DNA of 64,000 bases, from assembly GCA_949752735.1 (NCBI GenBank), contig OX457042.1, forward strand, positions 60,921,468 through 60,985,467, in the 5' to 3' direction. A model generated the notes under the pieces. It searched no databases. It saw only the letters and a list, made by a program, of their open reading frames with translations, and had not been told where the DNA came from. This DNA comes from Lumbricus terrestris (Eukaryota > Annelida > Clitellata > Crassiclitellata > Lumbricidae). The position numbers and the translations under genes are program-made. Below are positions 53,935 through 64,000 of this stretch, in pieces; the stretch's first letter is position 1, and each line of letters opens with the position of its first letter.

Positions 53935-54330
53935 TGTCAGGATCTTTCGCCGTTCTGTCTCCTCCCATTGGCTTCCTCTCCGTGATCACTTGCAACCTAA
54001 GTTCCTCACTATGATCTTCAAGGCTCAGCGGGGTTTTGCCCCAAATATCTGACCGACGTTATACTAAGGCCTCACTCAGCTTCCTCCAACCGCACACTTC
54101 GTTCATCCAACAGACTTGACTCTTGCTTCCGCCTTCTAAAACTGCTAAGGCTCAGTCTCGATCAGTTGGTCTTTCTCTTGGAAATGAGCTATCTCCTTGC
54201 GTTCGCTCTACACTTTCTCTGGCAGTCTTCTTCCTTCTCTCCTCTTAAAACCTGCTTCTTCTCGCGTGGTCTTGCGCACTTATCGGAGCGCCTCTGAACT
54301 GTTCACCCTACTAGAGTCGCTTTGTAGATG
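53935..54330 (+). pseudogene. CR1/L2-like LINE 3' fragment
   Basis: Translation in changing frames gives HWLPLRDRLQPKFLTMIFKA, GFAPKYLTDV and LRSSNRLDS, then a decayed ending. This is the conserved C-terminal part of CR1/L2-type reverse transcriptase proteins. At least one frameshift and internal stops. Confidence 0.65.
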
Positions 54331-54587
54331 ATCAAGTACGATATGTATACAATACAAAACAATATACAATTATGAAATTAATCAGTTGCTCTGTGAAGTT
54401 TGAACGGGTTGTAATAAAGTGTCAGAAATATTATACTATAGGTTTTCTCATAAATTTGCATATCGTATCGTATCGTATCTGACCATTTGTAAAGCGCTTC
54501 TTGCAGCAAGAGCCTTTCAGAAGCGCTCCCAGTGCGTGCAACTCCGAGAGATATATATAGGCCTAAAATTACCCAGCCCAGTCTCTA

Positions 54588-55552
54588 CAGGGTGGCCCAG
54601 CATAAATGTCCCGACTTTGCACGCGTATAACTTCGCCAATTTTTAACATTTATTTATACTTAATGCATCAAATTAAAGGTATTTCACTATAGTATTATCT
54701 CTAAAAAAAGTCGAACTGATACTAGCTTAGGTGTTAATTATATGCCTGGAACAGCGCTAGCTACCATATTTTGCTGTCATTTGTGACGCAACCGTTGACA
54801 GACGATGATCGCGTTTCGATCTTAATTTTACGAACTGAGAAGGGGTTTAATTCGTTTGAAATGATTAAAGAATATTCTAACAGAGGATGGAATAAACAAT
54901 ACCTTGTATTATCTGCTACGGAAAATTGATAAAACAGGACTTTCTACTCGCAAACCATGGGAATCGAAGCGCACGGCGCTCACATCCGCTAACCTTGCTC
55001 GTGTGTCCGCGTACATTTGCAGTCAAGACAATGACCAGGGCAGGCCCTGCATGCAAATTCAGCGCAAAACAGGCAGTCTTAGAAGCACTGAATAACGTAT
55101 TGGAAAGGATTTTAGACCTAAAGTTAAAGTAATTAGTCCAGCGAACTCTCCAGCTCTTACGCAAAGAAACGGCTGGCAGCGTGCAAGTGTCTGAAGCAGC
55201 GCATGGCAGTGCACGGCTGTTGGCAAAATTGAAAGGACGTGGTTTTGCGATTAGAAGATATTCATGGCAGGGACCCTACAAACACCCAAAATGATCGTGT
55301 CTACGCGCGTTTTAGCAAAAAACTATAGAATTTCCCGGGGAAACGGCGTCATATTGCGTCAGTAATGACAAAAAATGGTAGCTAGCGCTGTTCCAAGTAT
55401 ATAATTAAAACCTAAACTAGTATCAGTTCGACTTTTTAGAGTTAATACTATAGTGAAATACCTTTAATTTGATGTATTAAGTATAAATAAATGTTAAAAA
55501 TTGGCGAAATTATGCGCGTGCAAAGTCGGGACATTTATGCTGGGCCACCCTG
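54588..55552 (+). mobile_element. Tc1/mariner-type remnant
   Basis: Inverted ends begin CAGGGTGGCCCAGCATAAAT and stay similar for about 190 bases. TA flanks them (54586-54587, 55553-55554). Interior frames read KGFNSFEMIKEYSNRGWNK, LLRKIDKTG and ICSQDNDQG, a mariner-family N-terminal helix-turn-helix domain. The catalytic DDE part is missing and stops are frequent. Confidence 0.75.
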
Positions 55553-55983
55553 TATATATGGCCGGGCCCAGGGCAGGCCTATTTGCCATCTTGCCCTTTG
55601 TCGCCGGATGTGGATGCATGAATAGAGATGGCTATTTTACAGAGGTTTATACCTATGTGTGCACGACGTCAATTATTCCGGGTTTATTTTTTCGGGCAAA
55701 AGTAAAATTTTGGCCCCCCCACTGCTGAAAATGTCCCATACGCCTATGTGTCATGATAATTTATATGCCCAGTATGAGATTGTGGAATTCTTTTAAACAA
55801 TATTATTTGCTTAGTTCAAATTTTGGGCGTAAATTAAGTAGGCCTAGGTTGCAACTCCGTAAGAGCGACATAACCATAAGCTAAGGAATATCAATTCAGT
55901 TTGTAACTAGTGACATTATAATAATCATCTAGCAAAACTGAAGCTAACTGAAATAATGCACAAACTCAGTCAACATAGCTAGA

Positions 55984-56207
55984 CAGTGGCGGCGCCAGGA
56001 TTTCAGTTTTAGGGAGGCTGAGGAAAATTTACATTTTCTGACGACCTTTTTTGGTCATCGCCCGAAATCTCATGGAAATTCCCCATTTATCATCCGCCGA
56101 AATTTCTGACGACCTTTTTTGTGATAAAAAACGGATGGCCTTTTTTAGGTGGGCTGGCTTAGCCTTTTATAGGGGGCTTAGCCCCTAACCCCCTAGCGCC
56201 GCCACTG
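55984..56207. mobile_element. hAT-type MITE
   Basis: Ends CAGTGGCGGCGCCAGGATTT and AGCGCCGCCACTG, related to the MITE at 10049. Flanks TAGCTAGA and TAGCCAAA match at 5 of 8 positions, suggesting an old target duplication. Confidence 0.7.
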
Positions 56208-56345
56208 TAGCCAAACTTAAACTACATGTATATTGACATCTAAATTTAAAAAACTGAACGCAATGACGCGTGAAAGAGTACCGTTCGGTCTGCTTAAAAA
56301 AACACGAAACAAGTGTTCAATAATGTAGTTTTTTTCTGGTTTTAG

Positions 56346-56726
56346 TCGTTATAAAAGTGAAAGCTAAAAGTTCTGAAATATCGTATGCAGAATTCGTTAA
56401 CACACAGATGTGTCATCGAAGAATGAACAACCTTCTATTCAGAACTAAACCTGGATCGCATCAAACTGATAAAGTCATCAGTCAACTTAAGGACCAAGGT
56501 TTAGAAATCCTCAATTCTCAATTGGACAGACAGACTTTCGTCGTTTGGATCTGGTGCCGTTCACAAGAAGCTCTTGAAACAATTCAGAAGCTCTACAAAT
56601 CGAATCAGCTGAGAGATGCCTTCTTTGGCAATATTCAATCATCCACTTCCAAGGTTATCAACATCGATAGGAATCAATTCAAGAAAACCGTTGGCAAGTT
56701 ATCGTCAACTCACTCAACATACATAG
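56346..56726 (+). CDS. Candidate exon encoding a TRADD-N-like domain
   Basis: Acceptor CTGGTTTTAG ends at 56345 and a donor (CATAG then GTTTAA) follows 56726; the frame is open between them. The translation has DKVISQLKDQGLEILNSQLD, then FVVWIWCRSQEALETIQKLY, then SNQLRDAFF. This resembles the alternating strand-helix unit seen N-terminal in invertebrate NLR/death-domain proteins (TRADD-N-like). It may belong to a host immune-type gene; neighbouring exons are not identified. Confidence 0.42.
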
Positions 56727-57780
56727 GTTTAATGCGTATAATAAACATAATACAACTTAGCTGAACGAAATAGCAGTTGCAAGAAATCTACAGGGTGTTT
56801 AAACGCAGAGGAAAAGGCTGCAAATGCGAATGAATAGCAGATAGTGCATGTATACCGTTACTTTGTCGACCATTAGAGATTTTTATAAGGCGCTATATTA
56901 TCATTAGAGAACTTAAATTATTTCGTTGTGTGCCTACTGCGAGTAAATATATCAAGACATATGAAGAAACCATAAAGTGAAACTGGAAGACAATTGCCTC
57001 AAGTGGAAAGAGTATCGAGGCAACACAAGGCTTGCGGTGAGACGGAAAGAATATAGGAAAGAAAAATGTGATACACAATCATTGAAGCCAGGGACAAATG
57101 GAAACTAAGTATTTCATGTGTTGGTAAAGAGAACAAAATAAAGGTCAGGCAACTTTCTGATATCCAATGCACAGCTGAGAAATGTCACATTGATAACACT
57201 GGTGAACAGTGATTTTGTTTTCTGAACACTTTCCGGTGTTTCTTATGCAGTTTCTGCTGCTGATCACGAAAATGACCTTGAAATTGTTCCATCACGTACC
57301 GTTTTTGAGAAATCTCATTTTTTCTGTTTATTTCCATTTTTCAGATATAACGTTATAATAAGCTTCGTGTAAGTGAGGTATGTCCAGGCATGCACTTAGG
57401 ACAGTTTGCATATATGTTTGCCTTGCATAATAAAATATAAACTTGGGTCTGCATATGCATTAATGCTGGTTAGAATCTTCCTGCAAAAGTTCTAAGCACT
57501 ATTAGAACCGCTTCTCTGCATATGTCTACATGCATATCCACTGAGGAAGTTGACATCAGTTTGTTTGTAGTTTGAAGTCGCATTTCCAAAGTTTAGTTTT
57601 GTATACATGTATTCAAGATGCATAACAAGTTAGCCAGCTTATTTTCAGATAAGCCTTAAACTATAATATATTTTAAGATGGTTGTTGGCAGCAGAGATAT
57701 CTCGCCAGTGTTGCATCAAACGTGATACATGTACATTTTGCTACAGTTGTGGAGAGTGGACTATGGCACTATGCTATATG
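56727..57780. other. No gene recognised
   Basis: No convincing frame, repeat boundary or RNA. AT-rich, possibly intronic. Confidence 0.35.
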
Positions 57781-57789
57781 AGTATGGAG

Positions 57790-58930
57790 TAAGCCTCAGA
57801 GACACACAATGACTGGACTTGTCAATAAAGCTTTGAGCTGTACTTTGGTTGCAAGACTGGAGAGAAAGACAAGGAATGCGTGCCTCTCATTTGCTGTGGA
57901 AGATGTGCTGCAGATCTTAGAGTTTGACTCCGGGGGTCCTGCGAAAGCAATGCTGTTTGCCGTCCCGATGGTCTGGCGAGAGCAGAAAGATAATAACTGT
58001 GACGGGCTGCTAAGTTTGTCTCACTAATGTTTCTGGTTTCTCTGCAAGAATAGGAAAGGAAACTGAATGCCCAGATCTTCTTTCGACAATGATACCAGCG
58101 CCGTACAATGAAAGTCTTCAAATAGCGAAGCCACGAGAGAAATGGAGTTTAGACGACGAAGATGAAGATGATCCTCCATTGATCTAGCCAGTGATCCGAT
58201 TTTGAAGTAGGTAGGCCTATGTCTGGCGCGCCTCATCTCATTCACATAGTCGGAATTGAACGACCTTTTAAAGACTTAGGTTTGTCGAAAGCAAAAGCAG
58301 AACAACTGGATTCAAGACTGGAGTTTGCTGTCACCAAGTATTGGACAGAAATCGGTCCAACAAATATTTCTGCCTTCTCTTTACTTAAAGCTGGAACTGA
58401 TACATTAATTTTTTTAAAAGCCGTGCACAAGGGTGCTGAAGATTTTCTGCACAAGGACTGAAGATGTTCTTTATCTACAACAGAAATTCCCAAGAATGAG
58501 GGATGCCAAGATCAACGAAGGCATTTTTGTGGATCCACAGATCAGACACATCATCAATGACAAGCAGTTTGAACATCTGTGGGAGGGACCAGAGGCAATC
58601 ACCTGGAAGCACTGAAGGATGTTGTGGAGAATTTTCTTGGTAACTATAGAACTCCAAATTACAATACACTTGGTAACAAAATCTTACAGCATGCTGACAT
58701 CAAAAGGCAACATGTCACTTAAGATTCACATCTTGCATTTCCACTTGAACTTCTTCCCAAGTTCCTCACAAATCTAGCGATGAACACCAGGAAATCACTG
58801 AAAAATCAGTGGAAAACCGGTATAAGCGAAACTGGAATCCAGCAGTGTTGTCTGACAAGTGTTTGACATTGCAGCGAGATGTGCAGACAAAGAATACAAA
58901 CGAAAATCAGCATCAAAGCATTTTAGAGAT
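57790..58930 (+). pseudogene. Decayed copy of a widespread uncharacterised repeat-associated gene
   Basis: Frames in order read KTRNACLSFAVEDVLQILEF and AKAMLFAVPMVWREQKD, then PHLIHIVGIERPFKDLGLSK, IFVDPQIRHIINDKQFEHLW and EGPEAITWKH, and later LKNQWKTG-type remnants. The same block order is found in many uncharacterised invertebrate, especially arthropod, proteins of multicopy, probably transposon-linked genes. Several frame changes and stops (58025, 58459, 58613) show it is dead. Molecular function is not known to me. Confidence 0.65.
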
Positions 58931-59330
58931 ATGGAACTTTAGCAGCATCTTGTATGCATTGTACATGTGCAACTGAACAGGGAATAACTATGAAAAACCT
59001 TTAATTTCATGTTTCTCAACATTTTTAAGTGATAAAGTCATCATCAGCACCCAATATTATGAGGAAGAACTGTTATAAAGATTTGTTTTCCAATGAAATT
59101 AAATTATGGTATATTGCAAATGTATGCAATAAACAAGCATTTCAGTTAAAATCTTGCATGCCCGTTTTCTCAAAAACCTTACGTGATACAAAGATTCTGA
59201 GAACACCACCGTGTTCAGCACGTCAACTTCTATAGAAAACAGTCAAAGTTTTTTCGGAAAAAAAGTTATAATTTGTTGACCAGTGTAATTATTATCATCT
59301 CTTAAACAATAATTATGCAAAGCCCGATAT
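58931..59330. other. No gene recognised
   Basis: AT-rich unique sequence with no supported feature. Confidence 0.35.
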
Positions 59331-59343
59331 CTGCGCTTTCATT

Positions 59344-59547
59344 ATGCGTTCTGCCGATCGTCTTGATTTTCCCCTGAACTATGACACCGATCTTGCCCAG
59401 CATCGGACGTTTTATGTGGCAGGTCCCTCTGCTTGGAATGACATTACTAAACTAATGGCACGCTTTTCAAATCATACTCTCGTTCTTTATTCTGTTGCCT
59501 GGAACTTCCGTGCTGAGTTCTTCTATAAAAGGCGCTACAGATTTTAG
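59344..59547 (+). pseudogene. LINE reverse transcriptase C-terminal fragment
   Basis: RSADRLDFPLNYDTDLAQHR then FYVAGPSAWNDITKLMARF matches the GPSAWN-type C-terminal block of CR1/Jockey-like elements. Upstream RT is missing. Confidence 0.6.
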
Positions 59548-59689
59548 GAAATCTTACGATACAATTGAGTGGCTTGAGCTAGTGGTTTGGCATAGATTCG
59601 AAAATTGCAATTCTACGCTAAACGGGTCCGGGGACACGACACAGAACACACGCTCCACCGATGCGTCGCAACATTGATTGATATTAGTG

Positions 59690-60060
59690 CATTCATAGGC
59701 GGAGACATGACCCGGATATTGGGGTGACAAAGGGTTCGTCAGCCACTCATTCACTTGAGTAGAGCAGGGAGGAGACCAGACCGACGACCCCAATTGGAGT
59801 TTAGACTTGGAACCGACCTGGGCTGACGAATCAAAGCCCACCGTGCCCATCTTCTCGTGGGGCGACCTGTTAGTAACCCCTCCGTAAGGAGGGGTGAACG
59901 AACGGGCACGGATGTCAAACGGGGGGAAGGCAATGGCAAACCACCCCTTATCTACTGCCAAGAAAACAGTCATGAGGTATACAAGGAGTATAGGATACAT
60001 CATGACTGTCGCCAGAGCTCCAAGAGCTGACGGCACCTGGTAACCAGGTAACGGGCTAAA
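59690..60060 (+). repeat. Probable non-LTR/SINE-type repeat segment
   Basis: GGAAGGCAATGGCAAACCAC followed by CTGCCAAGAAAACAGTCATG is a word pair that recurs at ends of retroposons in many animals. Boundaries and family cannot be set from one copy. Confidence 0.35.
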
Positions 60061-60343
60061 CGAGGCGTTTGGGGAGAGGCGTGTGCCACCCCCAACTTCA
60101 ATTTTTTTAAAATTTCAAGACTGCAATGTAGCATTTTAGGCTGTAATTTCAGCAAAATTTCTCATAATTTCCTTGCTGAAAAACATGGTAAATGTCTCCT
60201 CCCCATTGCTTGCAATCTGTTGAATTTTAATTGGTGGAATTTTAGGTAGTCACCTAAATAACATTTCTCATTTTGTCAATGCTGAGAGTCATACATTGTA
60301 GTTTAAGATAAAACAATTATTATCAGAGTGCTGCATCCCAATC

Positions 60344-60900
60344 TGAAACCGGTTTCAAGTTACCGGGGGGGGGAATGTTTAGGAGGGGGTAATTTGAAAC
60401 CTTTACACCGGGTTCTGCCCTGCATTTCTCATATAGGCTACAGTTCAATGGGGCTGGCCAGGCTTTTGGTGGTTAGCCCCTTGTGTAAAGGTTTCAAAAT
60501 AATAATTACCCCCGGTTTCAGATTACCCCCCGGACACTAGATTTGCATCATTCATCGCATTTATTGCACAAAAATCGGAAAAATTATCTCGCTTCTTGTA
60601 TTGGTCCGTCATCCGTCATCCCACTTCGTGGTTTGTTATCAATATTTTGATCGGGAAAAAAAATAGCCTCGAGGTCATTTCTCCATGTAACTTTAGCGGC
60701 GATTAGTATTTTAGTTACAGATGAAAATATTGATAACAAACCACGAAGTGGGATGACGGATGAAAATTTTCAGACCAAAACAAGAAGCGGAATGATTTTT
60801 CTGATATTTTTTGTGCAATAAATGCGATGATTGATGCAAATTACAGTTTGCAGGGGGTAATGTTTAGGAGGGGGTAATTTGAAACCTTTACACCGGTTTC
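60344..60900. mobile_element. Foldback element centred near 60690
   Basis: Arms pair over ~200 bases: ATTGATAACAAACCACGAAG with CTTCGTGGTTTGTTATCAAT, and GCATTTATTGCACAAAAA with TTTTGTGCAATAAATGC. TAATTTGAAACCTTTACACC occurs at both ends (60390, 60875), plus an inverted copy at 60470-60530. No coding capacity. Confidence 0.75.
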
Positions 60901-61420
60901 GTTCAGTTGTGCTTGTTGTCATAACAGCACCATCAGGGTGACACTATTTGCCCCTTCGCTTCAATTGGTTGTCTAATTTGGTTGTTTTTTTCTGTTACAC
61001 GTATTGTGTGGCAACCGTTTGGAGCTATTGGTTGCACCTGTATGACCCGGGTGACCATTATTACATAATCACTATGGCGGAGCAACACTTAGCGTTCTGA
61101 GTGTTGTAGGTAGTGAAGGTAGCTTAACGTCTGCACGTCGCGCATGACCCGTAATTAACATTCAGTTCTTGGCCTGCCTTCGGCGCTTTTCAGAATGATG
61201 GCGGGTCATTTAACGTAGGACCTGCTTTCAGTAATTAAAACTTTGAATGCCTTCCGAGCGCGCTTGCAAAACAAGCGCGTTTGCAGCGATTGGCTAGCTA
61301 CAAGACAGCTCCGTCTGGTCTGTTCATCTTAATGGCCCTCGGAAAAGTCCATGTCCTGGTTCGAATCGTCCGCCCCTAAATGCATCATAACAAACCGACA
61401 GGTCTGCGGATCCATCGGTT
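60901..61420. other. No gene recognised
   Basis: A B-box-like GGTTCGAATCG at 61351 has no convincing tRNA fold around it. Nothing else supported. Confidence 0.3.
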
Positions 61421-61429
61421 CCATCTGCT

Positions 61430-62470
61430 TCGGATGTGATCGTTGATGATCAGAGCGTGGATGATGGACGCGTGTTACAGCAGCAGGATCTGATCGGTCG
61501 ATCTGATCTGTTCAGCACAAGAATCCTTGTGGCTCACTTCTTAAGCATATCGCCAGAGGGGCACGTCTGGTTTGCGCACAGGCTCTGTCAGGGATCCTTC
61601 GCAGCATCTGCAGCAACCCTGGTTCGCTGGACAATTGGAGGGCGCTCCTGCAATTTGCCCCATGTGTTTTGGTGCAGCCATCTCGGGCGGGTCGTAAAAG
61701 AACCATGGCTAATATCATCAAGGGCCGAGTTCAGATATGGTCACAGGGTCAGGGTTCGGATCGGGTTAATGGTACGTCGGGTGCCGGTCGCAGTATGCCA
61801 TCGCACAATTCCTCATCGCAGCCATCAACTCTAAACTGGATGATGGTAGCTTCCGCGCAGCTGTCCGTATGTTGTGCGATCAAAGTCATCCCGCACCCCA
61901 GACTGAAGAGAACCTACAGATTCTATTTAATAAACACCCACATGAACTGCTGCGTCTTCCAGATCCGGAAGCCACAGCCCATGCATCTTCAGATCACGGA
62001 GTCTGATGTGATTGGGGCAATTCTCTGATTCCCGTCGGGTTCGCCTGGGTGTCCAGATGGACTTCGCCCTGATCTTGTGAACCATAGCGATTGCTCTGCT
62101 CAATTGCTGAGTGTTAATACCGACTTCGTAAACCTCTTGATACGTGGCGGCTGTCCCTTGGACGCGAAGCACATCTTGATTGGGGGTAACCTCATCGCCC
62201 TGTCCAAGGTAGCCTTATGCCCACCGCCATCGGTTACGTCTGGAGACGTATCGCAGTGTTAACAGTTTTGCAGTGGGCAAGCTATCGTCCTTTTTTGCCC
62301 CGCTGCAGGTTGGCATTGCCACGCCTGCTGTTGCGAAGCGGCAGCACATGCAGCTCGCAGGTTCATCACTGATCTACCCGATGATCATATTTTTGTCAAG
62401 CCTGCGTCGCGATGTCATGCGAAGGCCGCGCTTGAAGCTATACCAGAGATTTACCGTTTTGTCCATCCAG
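61430..62470 (+). pseudogene. Non-LTR reverse transcriptase-like gene, truncated
   Basis: Reading across frames gives a conserved path: CSNPGSLDNWRALLQFAPCV then QPSRAGRKRTMANIIKGRVQ, AINSKLDDGSFRAAVRM, CSAQLLSVNTDFVNLLIRGG, FGGNLIALSK-like and an RT entry with PPSVTSGDV. It ends near EAIPEIYRFVHP, where the sequence changes to a G-rich repeat. This resembles invertebrate RT-like multicopy genes with GGVRPIAIG-type RT motifs. Several frameshifts; the catalytic YxDD region is not reached. Confidence 0.6.
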
Positions 62471-63190
62471 TGGCGTCTACCAATGGGGGGGTTGGGAGAA
62501 CGTTCTCCCACGGTTTCTGAAAGTGGGGGGGTTTGACGTTTTCGGGTGCAAATTGGGGGGGTTGGTGAATTTCTATTAAATAAAGGCCTGAAATACGAAA
62601 ATTATTATTTGTGCATCATTTATGCATCGAAAAACATTGTTACCTTGGACTAACGAACCCACGGTTCGCTTGATGTCACTTATATTTGGCAGGGAGCAGG
62701 ACAACTCATAGACATTAGTGTCAGCCAGGTCCCTGGCATACAAGGGTGGAACACACCCACTCGGGGTTGACCTCTTATCACTAATCACGTTTACTGACGG
62801 AGCCAAGCCGAAGCCCCACCCTTGGCAGGTGATGAAGGCAACAAATTTAATGATTGCGACGGTCGCGCAGCAAGAATCAAACGACCCGTTTGACACTTGC
62901 TGTGCACGTGTAGCCTACCCCAGTCTTCGGACAGTGGTCCCTTCTGTAAAAGTAGCCTAAGCCTAATGAAGCTAATAACATATGTTTCGCATTAGATTCC
63001 CAGCCAGCATATCGCTGAAATGGATAAGAGCAGAGTCTTTCCATGCTATAGAGATGCAGCCATAAGTGCAGGAAGCTATAGATGGTAGTCATTATACATG
63101 TAGGTTCTACCATAGACAACCGAATTTGACTGTTTCTGTGTTATAAGTTTTTCTTATTTCGCGAAGAGTTGCATCGACATCAGCAGGAGT
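62471..63190. other. G-rich repeat start, otherwise no gene
   Basis: CAGTGGCGTCTACC at 62469 followed by repeated GGGGGGGTTGG words looks like the left end of a hAT-type MITE, but I do not find the matching right end. The frames at 62576-62960 have no domain. Confidence 0.35.
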
Positions 63191-63194
63191 TGTC

Positions 63195-63244
63195 AACAGC
63201 TAAAGGTCTGCCTACACCTCTGTGTAGGCAGACCTTTAGCTGTT
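63195..63244. repeat. Perfect 23-bp inverted repeat, 4-base loop
   Basis: Arms 63195-63217 and 63222-63244 are exact inverse complements around CTCT. The core arm sequence includes AGCTAAAGGTCTGCCTACAC. Confidence 0.95.
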
Positions 63245-63659
63245 TAGTTTCTGTGGAGAATTCGAATTATTAGCTTTCAGCTTCTAAGCGCATGGACGGA
63301 GATTTAAAGGGGTGGCGGAGATGCATATATCGCCCCAATGTTTCAGAAATATTTCATAAATATCATTATAATTTACTACAGTGATTGAGCTTATTTATCT
63401 ATAATGAAAATTCGTCTGAGATGGCAACTTAAGAGCCGCCATCACAGTCTGCAAATTAAAAACAATTAAGCATTGGGAGCGACATTTATTGAAGTCTTGA
63501 ACCACATCTCTGAGCACTGAGATCATGACAGCTTAAAATGCTACGTATACGGCAGCAATGTGCAAATCCAAAAATTGTATGCAATTGGGAGGCAACACTC
63601 TAAGGTCTCAAACCATGGCTAGGCTAGTATCAGCATGGAAAAATGAGTACCGGTAATTT

Positions 63660-64000
63660 TTATTAAGACGACACCTTAAAATGCTGCCATTGCATTGTGG
63701 AAATTCAAAAAGTTTCTAATGGGCCACTGAAAAATACAGCTCTTTTGTTAAGACGGCACCTTAAAATGCTGCCATTTGCAATGTGCAAATTCAAAAAATT
63801 TCTAACGGGTCACTGAAAATGTACAGCTATTTTGTTAAGACGACACCTTAAAATGCTGCCATTGCAATGTGGAAATTCAAAAAGTTCCTGATGGGTCACT
63901 GAAAAAGTACAGTTTTTTGTTTGTTAAGATGACCCCTTAAAATGCTGCCATTGCAATGTGGAAATTCAAAAAGTTTCTAATGGGTCACTGAAAAAGTACA
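63660..64000. repeat. ~86-bp satellite running off the window
   Basis: Four units begin TTAAGACGACACCTTAAAAT or a variant (63664, 63749, 63835, ~63925) and share GTGGAAATTCAAAAAGTTTC. More diverged copies may extend back to ~63490. The array is cut by the window end. Confidence 0.9.

Larger units (their letters stand above)
53334..55748. mobile_element. hAT-like element carrying nested insertions
   Basis: Ends CATAGGCGTAGGAGAC and, inverted, CATAGGCGTATGGGAC are flanked by TGTCATGT (53326-53333) and TGTCATGA (55749-55756), a 7-of-8 match. Subterminal GGGCAA / CAAATTTTGGG words occur on both sides. The interior contains a LINE tail and a mariner element. No hAT transposase is recognisable. 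Confidence 0.55.

Noticed and set aside
61320..61385. tRNA/SINE at a GGTTCGAATCG word
   Set aside because: No A-box at the right distance and no cloverleaf.

Overview
The window looks like repeat-dense nuclear DNA of an invertebrate animal, most likely a marine deuterostome (echinoderm-like). The evidence is splice-flanked exon-like fragments, abundant non-LTR, LTR and DNA transposon remnants, long micro- and minisatellites, and two Gmr1-type Ty3/gypsy retrotransposons with the integrase-before-RT order originally described from deuterostomes. The host assignment is inference. No complete host gene is visible; candidate host exons are an F-box-like exon (2.1 kb), a CARD-like exon (9.65 kb) and a TRADD-N-like exon (56.3 kb).

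Layout. 0-2.1 kb: an inverted LTR fragment, then a decayed LTR split by a 674-bp palindromic element. 3.3-7.8 kb: a minus-strand CR1/Jockey-like LINE split by two TIR elements. 7.9-14.4 kb: a piggyBac-like deletion derivative, hAT-type MITEs with exact 8-bp target duplications, tandem repeats and a GGCGCCAAAAC minisatellite. 14.47-21.99 kb: Gmr1-like copy A (+). 22.31-27.83 kb: Gmr1-like copy B (-), with a single uninterrupted 1292-aa gag-pol deletion fusion. Both copies have 5-bp target duplications.

28.4-49.55 kb: one 15-bp minisatellite array split by a 2.2-kb TA-flanked DNA transposon (45142-47368) and by a 16,054-bp Polinton/Maverick (29081-45134). The Polinton has 262-bp terminal inverted repeats and a perfect 6-bp target duplication (GGCGCT). 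Its gene order is PolB, HNH nuclease, adenain-like protease and two tandem fibre-like proteins with C1q-like heads on +; then SAP/NUMOD-like protein, major capsid protein, two conserved proteins, a membrane protein, a dUTPase-fold protein, a conserved hydrophobic protein, minor capsid protein and packaging ATPase on -; then zinc-ribbon/PLA2 protein and chromodomain integrase on +. Together these would encode protein-primed replication, capsid assembly and maturation, packaging, membrane penetration, attachment and integration. PolB, HNH, ATPase and integrase are broken by frameshifts or stops; the virion-type ORFs are all open.

49.6-64 kb: a CTAA-flanked piggyBac-like element carrying a strand-switching tetranucleotide satellite, a hAT-like element containing a LINE tail and a mariner remnant, a hAT MITE, pseudogenes of a widespread uncharacterised repeat-associated gene and of a non-LTR reverse transcriptase, foldback elements, a perfect hairpin and an ~86-bp satellite running off the end.
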